The position numbers were made by a program, and so were the translations under genes. Below, one piece after another: positions 1 to 12,830 of a stretch of 64,000 nt of DNA (position 1 is its first letter; every line of letters begins with the position of its first letter). Location of the stretch: positions 7,522,982 to 7,586,981 of the forward strand of contig NC_045134.1 of NCBI RefSeq assembly GCF_007655135.1, written 5' to 3'. The notes under the pieces are model-generated. The model searched no databases, was not told where the DNA came from, and was given only the letters and a program-made list of their open reading frames with translations. Source of the stretch: Punica granatum (taxonomy: Eukaryota > Streptophyta > Magnoliopsida > Myrtales > Lythraceae).

Positions 1-1010
1 TTGATACAAAGCCGTTATGTTTTAATCGTCACTTAATGCTTACTTTCTTCACCGAAACCTGCAGCTTCTTGTGGTGGAGTGTCTGTGTTCCATACTGATG
101 CATCCTACTGACGGGATGATGGTTAGTATTCATGACTGGTCTCGGATTGTGTATCTCGATCCCAAATAATGATTCCATATCGACATGAATGAAAATTATT
201 ATCGACTTTTGAGGGCTGTATCAATGCCACAATTGATGGCCGCAAAGCTTGGATGAGAAGAGGATGAAGAGAGTAACATGGGAGTAACGTTCTTCCCATG
301 ACCAGTTTTCCCCCCTACGTCCACAAGACGGTTTCTAGAAAACGGCTCGGCCAGTGAACTGGCTCGAAGGCACGGGTGTGGCCTTGTGGATCAGTTGAGG
401 TTCCACTACATATGTTCATGTTATGTTGTTTACGGTTCGATGGCTTTCCCATGAAACCAAGAGTCTGAATTTGATTATTATTAGTAGGAATATCCGTATC
501 ATTTTATATTTTCCTTTCTGTTCTCCGTAAAGTCCGTAGCCTCCTATCATCGAAAAATATAATTTCTTCTTAAATAGGTATTAGATTTTCTTTTGGTGGG
601 GATAAACTGAATTGTGAGTTGATTGTTTTGGCTTTCCCTTTCCCAGCTAATAATCCAAGGTCCCGTGATCAAATTGCGCATTGACCGGAAAGGCGGTCTA
701 CGACACGTCTGTTGTTCCATATGGAACAACATCTTCTTGCCAAATATATAGTTCAATTCTTCCTCTGGATTTGACTAAAGATTTTTGTTTTCATTTGAAG
801 ATCAAGTTGGAGAAGGGTGGACCCATCCAATTGTTTTTGTTAAAGAAATTTTTCGGTAATCCTAATTCATTATATATCACCATAAAGCATTTATGAGATT
901 ATGGTAAAGTATATCTTTAGTAATTATATATCGCTATATGACGTGAGAAAATAATAAAAAATAATAATAAACAAATGATGGGTTTATCATTGTCGCATTG
1001 CAAATTATTA
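1..1010. other. intergenic, no gene recognised
   Basis: No reading frame here resembles a protein I know, and the short ORFs at 547-756 and 681-896 overlap each other on opposite strands without codon structure. The first 450 bases are somewhat richer in G+C than what follows and could be the end of a gene lying outside the window, but no exon could be supported. Confidence 0.5.
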
Positions 1011-1552
1011 GGTCACGTTTGGTACGTAAGAATAGAACAGAATGGAATGATAATTAATGTTTAGTATGCAAGAATAGCACGAAATGGTGCGTCATTCAAC
1101 CTTCAATCTCACATCCTTGAATGGTTGCACGTGCAAGTGTTGAAATGATCATTCCATTATGATTATGATCATTTTTCTTTTATTTGATGGAATTGACATT
1201 CCCTCAAAAAAGTTAAAGGAATGGTTACTCCACTAATTCTACGAATGTCAACAATGAATTTTTGGATTATTATGTTTAGTATATCATTGCGTTAAATATG
1301 AATAAAATTCATGTTGAGAGAGGTTTATTTCCTTAATGAGTCGATCAAATTTGAACTGGATTAGTTGATACACATTACACTTCCGGACACCGGATTACAC
1401 ACTCAAAAAGGGGGGGAAAAAGTGTAATCCTTTAGTAACATTCCAACAAGGTCTATGTATCAATCCAAAAATCATCATTCTTCTTCCTCCAATACCATTA
1501 CATGATTTGATCAAACTCGTTCTCTTTCATTTCATTATACCAAATGGGGCCC
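1011..1552. mobile_element. PIF/Harbinger-like MITE, about 540 bp
   Basis: The ends are imperfect inverted repeats: GGTCACGTTTGGTACG at the left, and the right end read in reverse is GGGCCCCATTTGGTATAA. The left end is preceded by TTA and the right end is followed by TAA, in keeping with the 3-bp TWA target sites of PIF/Harbinger elements. The interior is AT-rich and codes for nothing, so the element is non-autonomous. Confidence 0.5.
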
Positions 1553-1782
1553 TAAAATGAGATAATTTTATCGATAATACCATACCAAGTTACAGTGAGA
1601 AAGTTTTACCAGCAAGCAAGCGAGCAGTGGGTAAGCTAAAGTTTTATAAAGCAAGAATTTCTATTTCACACCACGTTATTGTGTGGGATGATCATTTGAT
1701 TTTTCTCACAACGTAAGAATTCAATGATAGGATGAGATCTAATAATCTCTGCACGTGAAGGAAAAAAGGAATATTAGTGTTT

Positions 1783-2271
1783 ATGCTTTGTACGACTTTG
1801 TCCTAAAAATTAGTCTGAATTGCATGAATCTTGACTCGCAAAATCCGTGTTTCTTTTTGCATGCACGTCCATTCTCGTGATGAGGCATGAAAAGTCTGAT
1901 GCTTTGGCACTAAAGTTACCCTTTTCATGCAAAGCAATCGAGACAAATTAGTCCAAAGGAATCAACAGATCCGATTTCGAGACAATTCTTATTCGCTTGC
2001 GATTTCCATTGACTAAGCTAAACTTTGCCTAGCCCATGTTAAACAAATCTTTCACCTTGAAAGGATGGCACGTATTAGTAAATTGCTCACCACTCAAGCA
2101 AGTTACTCGATATGGGACACAGATAGTTTCGCTAGCAAGAATCCAATCTATACAATCTCTTAATTCATAAGCGAAAGAGTGTGTCATTACACATTCAACC
2201 CTTTCTCTTAGTGTGTCACCCTAACCGAGATCGTCGACGACGTCAGAGATTGCCAGCGACCTCGTATTAAT
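1783..2271. repeat. decayed partial copy of the array unit (left edge)
   Basis: From about 1785 the sequence matches unit positions 4224-4415 and then 4422-4570, with many substitutions and an extra block of about 60-80 bases. It then jumps to a stretch of about 45 bases (2220-2266) matching unit positions 6880-6925, and joins copy 1 at 2272. It is therefore an internally deleted, older copy of the second half of the unit. It contains no EG45 gene. Confidence 0.8.
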
Positions 2272-2316
2272 TTTAGAAATCGAAAGTTCTCTATCATCTC
2301 AGACTCTGCATCCGGC

Positions 2317-2352
<36 letters not shown>

Positions 2353-2764
2353 AGGATCAGTTTATCATACAACAATGGTATAATCGAAGAGCTTTAAATT
2401 ATCAAATGTCGTATTTTGTTCAACTAATAATGGGATAAAATACGAGAAATTCTGCAATGATCCTGATTAATTTGTTAATTTTTAAGTTTTTTTCAATGTG
2501 AATCTCGGTATTCGAATCACAATTGAGCCCCGATTAATCCTGTTGAATCAGGTTGGCCCACTAAAGGGTAAAACTTTCCAAACATATATTTTCTACATTT
2601 ATAATAACTCGAATCCGAAACCTTAAGCGGAACGAATGCCGAACCGCTTACTGACCATATCGAAAGTAAAAGACAGGACAGGGAAGCCGTCTATATATAC
2701 GCGAGGAAAACGACATTAAATAAGATAAATATGAGTGACGACAGAAGGAGAGATAGAGGACTAC

Positions 2765-3551
2765 TCACTGTTGAAACTCGACGTTAATGGAAGTTGCGGA
2801 TGGGTTCGCGATGGACCCGAAGGCGGTGGTTGAGAGGACGATGGTCGCACCTTCCCTCGAGGGGCGGGACCCCGATGTAGCGGCCCGATCGACAATCCGA
2901 ACTTGGATCGTTTGGCTTGGGTTGCAAGTCCCGGCTACGGTGGCGCTAATACATCGAACCAGATACTGCCTCCCACATGCCGCCCCATTGTCCCATATTC
3001 CATCCCCCGCTGCCCCGAACAGGTTGCTCGATGGGAACTGTGACGGATCGTTTCCATAGCAAGCAGGAGCTATGTGCCATGGAAATAAAAAGAATTATTC
3101 TCACTTGCGGGCCGTGCGAATAAGGAGATAGATCCGCCAGTATGTCCTTTTCAGCTTATGGTAGCAGTACATCGATAGATACGAAGATCATCGATAAAAG
3201 TTGGCCTCGGCTATACGATAGCATCATGAAGAAGGGTACATATAAGCAATATAACACGGCGATGTATATCTCAGAAAGATGTTATAATCATTGTTGTTCC
3301 TGATGCTAAGCAGTATACACACATACACGTTGGATGAACTTGAAGCTTCTACGTGCAGTGTACGGCAGAAACACACAAATTCCGACTTTCGCAAAACAGA
3401 AAAAGAAAAACAGGCAGTACACGGGAAAGATGCCGGACTTACGAGTGTATGGAGGGCTATACCGAGCGGCGGTACCGACGTCGCCGTACGACAGAGAAGT
3501 TAATGCCGTTGAAATTATAAGAAGTCGCAATAGAATTTGAGAGACAGCCAT
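2765..3551 (-). CDS. EG45-like / plant natriuretic peptide-like secreted protein, copy 1
   Basis: Exon 1 is 3443-3551 and exon 2 is 2765-3069, giving 137 aa. The intron is 373 nt, with donor GTAAGT and acceptor ATAG, and splits codon 37. An N-terminal signal peptide (residues 1 to about 23, hydrophobic LLRLLIISTAL) precedes an EG45/Barwin-like domain. Diagnostic motifs are YSPPYT-PPACYG across the splice site, GIWDNGAACGRQYLVRC, IVDRA and IVLSTTAFGSIANP. The family is secreted to the apoplast and includes plant natriuretic peptides and citrus blight p12; it is related to expansin domain 1 but lacks expansin's wall-binding domain. I chose ATG 3551 because upstream in-frame ATGs lie next to or within the TATA box. 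There are four cysteines (40, 68, 76, 85); the pair usual near the IVD motif is absent. This copy has Pro at residue 38 where the other copies have Thr. Confidence 0.88.
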
Positions 3552-3605
3552 AGGCTGCATTTGAGGCATATCTTCCTGCAATGTCATGTGACGAAGCTTC
3601 TTCAT

Positions 3606-3616
3606 ATATTATATAC
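3606..3616 (-). promoter_or_regulatory. TATA box of EG45 copy 1
   Basis: Read on the minus strand the site is GTATATAATAT, about 57-64 bases upstream of the chosen ATG at 3551. This leaves room for a short leader starting near 3580. The same site lies upstream of copies 2-4 in identical context. Core promoter inferred from sequence only. Confidence 0.5.
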
Positions 3617-6600
3617 AAACATGGGGTGATTTTGGTTTATTATTAGGAATTTTAGGTTTTATTGGATAACGGGTAGTTTTGAATTTTGGGATTTGTCGAA
3701 ATACTCAATAACTTGATTTATAATACTAAAGTTAATTTTCGGGTAGCCAAAAATCAAAGTTTATTGGAACCTTCGTCTAAAATTCCTGAAAAATTGGCTT
3801 TTTATGATTACGTCGGCAATAATATGTGTGCCGCTAGTGTAAAATATATTTATTTATTTTTCCGTGTAAGACCAACTAGCTCCGATTAGCTTCGACTGGA
3901 TCGTCCTATTAAGAGGTAAAGCTCTCCCATTTAAGGATAACTTTCGTTCACAAGACTCAAATATTATATCTTAATTAAGGGTAACAAGAGACGATATTTA
4001 TTAATTGGTAAAATAAATAAATAAATTTTAAATAATAAATAATGTGAAGTCAACGATCTAGAAAAGCCATATATATAGTAATTAGTTTATGAATATAATA
4101 ATTGGGTAGGCCCACGTCATGTCCTCATCAGTGTGCCCATATTTGAAAGGAAAGGAAATTTCCAATTCAGAGGCCCAAAGGAAACAACCAAAAGATTTTA
4201 AAGTTAAAGTTAATGTGTATTTTTGTACGACTTTCTACTAAAAATTAGTCTGAATTGCATGAATCTTGACTCGCAAAATCCGTGTTTCTTTTTGCATGCA
4301 CGTCCATTCTTGTGATGAGGCACGAAAAGTCTGATGCTTTGGCACTAAAGTTGCCCTTTTCATGCAAAGCAATCGACATAAATTAATCCAAAGGAATCAA
4401 CAGATCCGATTTTGTACTGTGATGGCACGTATTAGTAAATTGCTCACTGCTCAAGCAAATTACTCGATATGAGACACGAACAGTTTCGCTAGCAAGAATC
4501 CAATCTATATAATCTCTTAATTCATAAGCGAAAGAGTGCCCTTACACACTCAACCCTTTCTCTTAACGCCTTTTCTCTAAATTACACAGGAGGGCTCTTT
4601 TCTCTCCACACTTTTTTTCTTCAATTACACAGGAGAGTGATCAGCTTAGATAAGAATTAGAATAATGAGAAATAAATAAGCATAACCACAAAAAGTCCTA
4701 TTAACTATTCTATTTAGATTTAGAATATCTTGGTTCAAAACTAACAGTAAAGTTGTATTTGATTACTCCAATACTTAATTAGATTAACCTTGTTTGATAA
4801 ATACAAAATGAAAGTGACTTAACTTAATGAGTAAGTCAAAAAAAGTGTTGAATGAGTAAGTAAATGGGAATTTACTTTAATCACTAGTGTTATGACCGTG
4901 CTTGGCACAAGTTTGTTTCAATAGAATAATTCATAATTTTTAAAAACAAATTTACTTTTTTAAGTATAATGAAAATTTTCAACAATAACTTAATCTTTTG
5001 AATTACATACCTAATATATTAAATTAACTTTAGTTTAGTGCAAATTTATTACTAATTCTCCTATTTAATTGCATTGCGTATTTATTTAATCGTTAATATT
5101 ATTCAAGTCGACTCCAAATATGAAGTGCAAGTATTCCAATGTGATTTTGTAAATAATTTTTAAAATATTATATTGTTAAATCCTTACTTTCATTAATTAA
5201 ATTTTTACTTTTTATGACCCTCATTCTTAGAATTAGAGTCATGTTTTATATTATTTTTGAAATCCGGCGCATAGATAACTAAGTATTTCATTTAACACAT
5301 GTTGAATATTGTGAATATAATATGAATATATACCGAAAAAATCACATTTAGATTTATAAATTTTATTTTGCACATTTTTTTGAAATATTGCTATCAAAAT
5401 TCTTATTTTTTGATAAATTTTATTTTTTATTTTATATGTGATCAATATTGCGTAAATAATACAACTTTAAGTAGTATTTTAATTTTAATTTCAGAAATTA
5501 AAAATCAAATTCTTTTATTTTTCAATTACATTAATATAAGAACATTTATTGAGTAGCATTATTGTTACTCAAATAAATTTTACTTAAATATAGATTCAGC
5601 AGATTTTATCTTATTCGCTCAGCTGAGATCCATTTTAAGATACTTGCAGCAGTGGCGCCCCACAACTTTTACAGAGTTTGCAAGTCAACCTACTCAGTTT
5701 TGGACAGAAAAGAAGAGAGAAGGGGGCAAGGGAGAAGGGCGACGGTGAGGGAGGAGGGCAGTGGTGATCATCCTTCTCTCTCTCTTCGATCCAAAGAGAG
5801 AGGGGCGATTATGGGTTGTGGTGGCCCCCGATCCCAGCCACCACCACCTAGTCTGGTCGCCAGCAACCCTCGATGTCGCCGATGACCTCAATTTGAGCAG
5901 TGGCGGCCGAAATCAACGGCTATCACCTCCCCCTTCCCATATCCCGATCTGCTCTCTCCTCTTCTTTTTTTAATTTTTTATTTTTATTATTTTGAGAAAT
6001 GATAAAAAGAAAATAATAGTAAATACAGGGGTCAAAAGTGAAAAGAAAGAAAATAGTAGGCTAGCATGTGAATACTGTACCAAAAACTCTAGACTTTCAA
6101 TAGTTAACTTTATCAAATAATTTATACTTAATCAATTAAGCACTTATTTGATTAAATACTTAAAATTTTAGCACTTAAAATTAAATCCAAACAAACATAA
6201 CACAAGTGTCTCTCCATTAAACGCGAATATATATATATATATTTATTTTTTTTTTATTATTTTTTTTTGTGCATGACTGGGTATCCAGAGCCCAATAGAC
6301 CCCAATAAATCCATGTTTGAGTTGGGTTGTTACACGATAAAGCTATTTTAGTGGTGGATTTTCTATGTTTATAAGAGTCGAATTCCAGTTGAATACCCTT
6401 GTTAGTTTATATTTCGCTTTCAATAATGTATCTTAAAAGTTTCTCAGGGAGGTAAGCAAGCATAAAAAAAGTCACAAGGTTAAGTACAAAATAGCTTATC
6501 TAGAAACTGAAATAAGGATCACAAACCTAACGTAGATTGTGTTTGATAACTCAAATTAAGTGTTGAAATTAAAATTTCACCACTTAATTAAATTTAGCTT

Positions 6601-7551
6601 ATTTGATAAGCAAAATATAAAAATTGAACTTAATCATTCAGTTCGAAAAGTACTTAATTAAGCAAACGGGAATCTACTTTGTTTCTTTTTACTAACTCAC
6701 TCAGCCATCCATGTAGTTTTCTAGATTTTCAGCGATGCCCCTATATTTTCAATAATTTGCAAAGTCGTCCTTTTTTTGCTTTGACAGACAGAAAGCTAGA
6801 GAGAGAGAGTGTCGGTGGGTGAGTCGGGCAACCAGGGGGAGAAGGGCGGTGGTGGCCCCGATCCTAGTTATCACCACGCTAACCGAGATCGTCGGCGACG
6901 TCAGAGATTGCCAGTGACCTCGTATGGGCGATGGTGGCCGAGATCGAGGCCACCACCGCCCGAAATAAGCAATACCTCTCTTCTCTCGCTAAGAGAGAGA
7001 GGAGGTAGATCGAAGGGGTGCGCTGCTCTTTGCACCCTCACCCCTCTCCCCCCACACTGATTGAGGTCGCCAGCGACCTTAATAGGGAGGTGGTGGTCAG
7101 CAATGAGCCGCCCACCCCTCCAATCTACCTCCTCTCTCTCTTCACAAGAGAAGAGAGGCGGACGCGATACTTGGTGGTGGTGGCCCGATTCAGACGAGGT
7201 CGCTGGCGACTTCTAATGTCGTTGGTGACCTCGATTGTGGTGGCTAGAATCGGGGCCATCACCGCCCCTCTCCCCCTTCTACGTCAGATTTTATCTGACT
7301 TTTTCTTTTTAATTTTTGCAAAAAAGAAAATATCGAGGCAAAAGTGGAAAAAAGGAAAGTTTTCTGGTCATTAGGTAATTGGAATCTCAAATAATATGAA
7401 GTTTTCAACATGTATCCAATCAAACAAAATTAACTTAATTGAAAAAGCACTTATTTCATTTAGCACTTAATATTTTAGCACTAATAATTAAGTCCAAACA
7501 AACACAATCTTACTCAAAATAATCGGTTTGCTAAGAGCATCGGTTCAAATA

Positions 7552-7596
7552 TTTAGAAATCGAAAGTTCTCTATCATCTCAGACTCTGCATCCAGC

Positions 7597-7630
<34 letters not shown>

Positions 7631-10600
7631 AGGATCAGTTTATCATACAACAATGGTATAATCGAAGAGCTTTAAATTATCAAATGTCGTATTTTTTTTC
7701 AACTAATAATGGGATAAAATACGAGAAATTCTGCAATGATCCTGATTAATTTGTTAATTTTTAAGTTTTTTTCAATGTGAATCTCGGTATTTGAATCACA
7801 ATTGAGCCCCGATTAATCCTGTTGAATCAGGTTGGCCCACTAAAGGGTAAAACTTTCTAAACATATATTTTCTACATTTATAATAACTCGAATCCGAAAC
7901 CTTAAGCGGAACGAATGCCGAACCGCTTACGGACCATATCGAAAGTAAAAGACAGGACAGGGAAGCCGTCTATATATACGCGAGGAAAACGACATTAAAT
8001 AAGATAAATATGAGTGACGACAGACGGAGAGATAGAGGACTACTCACTGTTGAAACTCGACGTTAATGGAAGTTGCGGATGGGTTCGCGATGGACCCGAA
8101 GGCGGTGGTTGAGAGGACGATGGTCGCACCTTCCCTCGAGGGGCGGGACCCCGATGTAGCGGCCCGATCGACAATCCGAACTTGGATCGTTTGGCTTGGG
8201 TTGCAAGTCCCGGCTACGGTGGCGCTAATACATCGAACCAGATACTGCCTCCCACATGCCGCCCCATTGTCCCATATTCCATCCCCCGCTGCCCCGAACA
8301 GGTTGCTCGATGGGAACTGTGACGGATCGTTTCCATAGCAAGCAGTAGCTATGTGCCATGGAAATAAAAAGAATTATTCTCACATGCGGGCCGTGCGAAT
8401 AAGGAGATAGATCCGCCAGTATGTCCTTTTCAGCTTATGGTAGCAGTACATCGATAGATACGAAGATCATCGATAAAAGTTGGCCTCGGCTATACGATAG
8501 CATCATGAGGAAGGGTACATATAAACAATATAACACGGGCGATGTATATCTCAGAAAGATGTTATAATCATTGTTGTTCCTGATGCTAAGCAGTATACAC
8601 ACATACACGTTGGATGAACTTGAAGCTTCTACGTGCAGTGTACGGCAGAAACACACAAATTCCGACTTTCGCAAAACAGAAAAAGAAAAACAGGCAGTAC
8701 ACGGGAAAGATGCCGGACTTACGAGTGTATGGAGGGCTATACCGAGCGGCGGTACCGACGTCGCCGTACGACAGAGAAGTTAATGCCGTTGAAATTATAA
8801 GAAGTCGCAATAGAATTTGAGAGACAGCCATAGGCTGCATTTGAGGCATATCTTCCTGCAATGTCATGTGACGAAGCTTCTTCATATATTATATACAAAC
8901 ATGGGGTGATTTTGGTTTATTATTAGGAATTTTAGGTTTTATTGGATAACGGGTAGTTTTGAATTTTGGGATTTGTCGAAATATTCAATAACTTGATTTA
9001 TAATACTAAAGTTAATTTTCGGGTAGCCAAAAATCAAAGTTTATTGGAAACTTCGTCTAAAATTCCTGAAAAATTGGCTTTTTATGATTACGTCGGCAAT
9101 AATATGTGTGCCGCTAGTGTAAAATATATTTATTTATTTTTCCGTGTAAGACCAACTAGCTCCGATTAGCTTCGACTGGATCGTCCTATTAAGAGGTAAA
9201 GCTCTCCCATTTAAGGATAACTTTCGTTCACAAGACTCAAATATTATATCTTAATTAAGGGTAACAAGAGACGATATTTATTAATTGGTAAAATAAATAA
9301 ATAAATTTTAAATAATAAATAATGTGAAGTCAACGATCTAGAAAAGCCATATATATAGTAATTAGTTTATGAATATAATAATTGGGTAGGCCCACGTCAT
9401 GTCCTCATCAGTGTGCCCATATTTGAAAGGAAAGGAAATTTCCAATTCAGAGGCCCAAAGGAAACAACCAAAAGATTTTAAAGTTAAAGTTAATGTGTAT
9501 TTTTGTACGACTTTCTACTAAAAATTAGTCTGAATTGCATGAATCTTGACTCGCAAAATCCGTGTTTCTTTTTGCATGCACGTCCATTCTTGTGATGAGG
9601 CACGAAAAGTCTGATGCTTTGGCACTAAAGTTGCCCTTTTCATGCAAAGCAATCGACATAAATTAATCCAAAGGAATCAACAGATCCGATTTTGTACTGT
9701 GATGGCACGTATTAGTAAATTGCTCACTGCTCAAGCAAATTACTCGATATGAGACACGAACAGTTTCGCTAGCAAGAATCCAATCTATATAATCTCTTAA
9801 TTCATAAGCGAAAGAGTGCCCTTACACACTCAACCCTTTCTCTTAACGCCTTTTCTCTAAATTACACAGGAGGGCTCTTTTCTCTCCACACTTTTTTTCT
9901 TCAATTACACAGGAGAGTGATCAGCTTAGATAAGAATTAGAATAATGAGAAATAAATAAGCATAACCACAAAAAGTCCTATTAACTATTCTATTTAGATT
10001 TAGAATATCTTGGTTCAAAACTAACAGTAAAGTTGTATTTGATTACTCCAATACTTAATTAGATTAACCTTGTTTGATAAATACAAAATGAAAGTGACTT
10101 AACTTAATGAGTAAGTCAAAAAAAGTGTTGAATGAGTAAGTAAATGGGAATTTACTTTAATCACTAGTGTTATGACCGTGCTTGGCACAAGTTTGTTTCA
10201 ATAGAATAATTCATAATTTTTAAAAACAAATTTACTTTTTTAAGTATAATGAAAATTTTCAACAATAACTTAATCTTTTGAATTACATACCTAATATATT
10301 AAATTAACTTTAGTTTAGTGCAAATTTATTACTAATTCTCCTATTTAATTGCATTGCGTATTTATTTAATCGTTAATATTATTCAAGTCGACTCCAAATA
10401 TGAAGTGCAAGTATTCCAATGTGATTTTGTAAATAATTTTTAAAATATTATATTGTTAAATCCTTACTTTCATTAATTAAATTTTTACTTTTTATGACCC
10501 TCATTCTTAGAATTAGAGTCATGTTTTATATTATTTTTGAAATCCGGCGCATAGATAACTAAGTATTTCATTTAACACATGTTGAATATTGTGAATATAA

Positions 10601-12830
10601 TATGAATATATACCGAAAAAATCACATTTAGATTTATAAATTTTATTTTGCACATTTTTTTGAAATATTGCTATCAAAATTCTTATTTTTTGATAAATTT
10701 TATTTTTTATTTTATATGTGATCAATATTGCGTAAATAATACAACTTTAAGTAGTATTTTAATTTTAATTTCAGAAATTAAAAATCAAATTCTTTTATTT
10801 TTCAATTACATTAATATAAGAACATTTATTGAGTAGCATTATTGTTACTCAAATAAATTTTACTTAAATATAGATTCAGCAGATTTTATCTTATTCGCTC
10901 AGCTGAGATCCATTTTAAGATACTTGCAGCAGTGGCGCCCCACAACTTTTACAGAGTTTGCAAGTCAACCTACTCAGTTTTGGACAGAAAAGAAGAGAGA
11001 AGGGGGCAAGGGAGAAGGGCGACGGTGAGGGAGGAGGGCAGTGGTGATCATCCTTCTCTCTCTCTTCGATCCAAAGAGAGAGGGGCGATTATGGGTTGTG
11101 GTGGCCCCCGATCCCAGCCACCACCACCTAGTCTGGTCGCCAGCAACCCTCGATGTCGCCGATGACCTCAATTTGAGCAGTGGCGGCCGAAATCAACGGC
11201 TATCACCTCCCCCTTCCCATATCCCGATCTGCTCTCTCCTCTTCTTTTTTTAATTTTTTATTTTTATTATTTTGAGAAATGATAAAAAGAAAATAATAGT
11301 AAATACAGGGGTCAAAAGTGAAAAGAAAGAAAATAGTAGGCTAGCATGTGAATACTGTACCAAAAACTCTAGACTTTCAATAGTTAACTTTATCAAATAA
11401 TTTATACTTAATCAATTAAGCACTTATTTGATTAAATACTTAAAATTTTAGCACTTAAAATTAAATCCAAACAAACATAACACAAGTGTCTCTCCATTAA
11501 ACGCGAATATATATATATATATTTATTTTTTTTTATTATTTTTTTTTGTGCATGACTGGGTATCCAGAGCCCAATAGACCCCAATAAATCCATGTTTGAG
11601 TTGGGTTGTTACACGATAAAGCTATTTTAGTGGTGGATTTTCTATGTTTATAAGAGTCGAATTCCAGTTGAATACCCTTGTTAGTTTATATTTCGCTTTC
11701 AATAATGTATCTTAAAAGTTTCTCAGGGAGGTAAGCAAGCATAAAAAAAGTCACAAGGTTAAGTACAAAATAGCTTATCTAGAAACTGAAATAAGGATCA
11801 CAAACCTAACGTAGATTGTGTTTGATAACTCAAATTAAGTGTTGAAATTAAAATTTCACCACTTAATTAAATTTAGCTTATTTGATAAGCAAAATATAAA
11901 AATTGAACTTAATCATTCAGTTCGAAAAGTACTTAATTAAGCAAACGGGAATCTACTTTGTTTCTTTTTACTAACTCACTCAGCCATCCATGTAGTTTTC
12001 TAGATTTTCAGCGATGCCCCTATATTTTCAATAATTTGCAAAGTCGTCCTTTTTTTGCTTTGACAGACAGAAAGCTAGAGAGAGAGAGTGTCGGTGGGTG
12101 AGTCGGGCAACCAGGGGGAGAAGGGCGGTGGTGGCCCCGATCCTAGTTATCACCACGCTAACCGAGATCGTCGGCGACGTCAGAGATTGCCAGTGACCTC
12201 GTATGGGCGATGGTGGCCGAGATCGAGGCCACCACCGCCCGAAATAAGCAATACCTCTCTTCTCTCGCTAAGAGAGAGAGGAGGTAGATCGAAGGGGTGC
12301 GCTGCTCTTTGCACCCTCACCCCTCTCCCCCCACACTGATTGAGGTCGCCAGCGACCTTAATAGGGAGGTGGTGGTCAGCAATGAGCCGCCCACCCCTCC
12401 AATCTACCTCCTCTCTCTCTTCACAAGAGAAGAGAGGCGGACGCGATACTTGGTGGTGGTGGCCCGATTCAGACGAGGTCGCTGGCGACTTCTAATGTCG
12501 TTGGTGACCTCGATTGTGGTGGCTAGAATCGGGGCCATCACCGCCCCTCTCCCCCTTCTACGTCAGATTTTATCTGACTTTTTCTTTTTAATTTTTGCAA
12601 AAAAGAAAATATCGAGGCAAAAGTGGAAAAAAGGAAAGTTTTCTGGTCATTAGGTAATTGGAATCTCAAATAATATGAAGTTTTCAACATGTATCCAATC
12701 AAACAAAATTAACTTAATTGAAAAAGCACTTATTTCATTTAGCACTTAATATTTTAGCACTAATAATTAAGTCCAAACAAACACAATCTTACTCAAAATA
12801 ATCGGTTTGCTAAGAGCATCGGTTCAAATA
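7552..12830. repeat. tandem array unit 2 (5279 bp)
   Basis: Same layout as unit 1. It shares with unit 1 the uninterrupted poly-A tract and the 'cacatt' variant at 10651, but shares with units 3-5 the variants near 8965 and 9048 and the extra G in the EG45 intron. It is therefore intermediate between unit 1 and units 3-4. Confidence 0.95.
8044..8831 (-). CDS. EG45-like / plant natriuretic peptide-like secreted protein, copy 2
   Basis: Exon 1 is 8723-8831 and exon 2 is 8044-8348, giving 137 aa; the intron is 374 nt. The protein matches copy 1 except for Thr instead of Pro at residue 38, so the first motif reads YTPTACYG. Signal peptide, EG45/Barwin-like domain, TATA box and stop codon are all intact, so nothing suggests a pseudogene. 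It sits 5.28 kb from its neighbours on either side and is transcribed in the same direction as the other four copies. Confidence 0.87.

Larger units (their letters stand above)
2272..7551. repeat. tandem array unit 1 (5280 bp)
   Basis: This is the first of four full head-to-tail units. In order it holds a poly-A tract (about 2318-2350), a SINE-like segment (2527-2650), the EG45 gene on the minus strand (2765-3551), its promoter, then about 3.9 kb of noncoding DNA. That spacer includes two TIR-like elements (about 4789-6200 and 6534-7510), both with AT-rich ends and GC-rich cores of low complexity. Unit 1 is the most divergent full unit, with private differences such as at 3234, 3722 and 3768, but it is still nearly identical to the others. 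Confidence 0.95.

Noticed and set aside
2787..3059. 90-codon plus-strand ORF repeated in all five units
   Set aside because: It lies antisense to EG45 exon 2. The minus-strand reading has family motifs, a signal-peptide exon and matching splice sites; the plus-strand protein has none.
7018..7374. 118-codon and 83-codon plus-strand ORFs in the GC-rich part of each unit
   Set aside because: They are low-complexity, with runs of Arg, Pro and Val from palindromic GC-rich DNA inside a TIR-like element, and show no family motif. Conservation between units only reflects unit identity.
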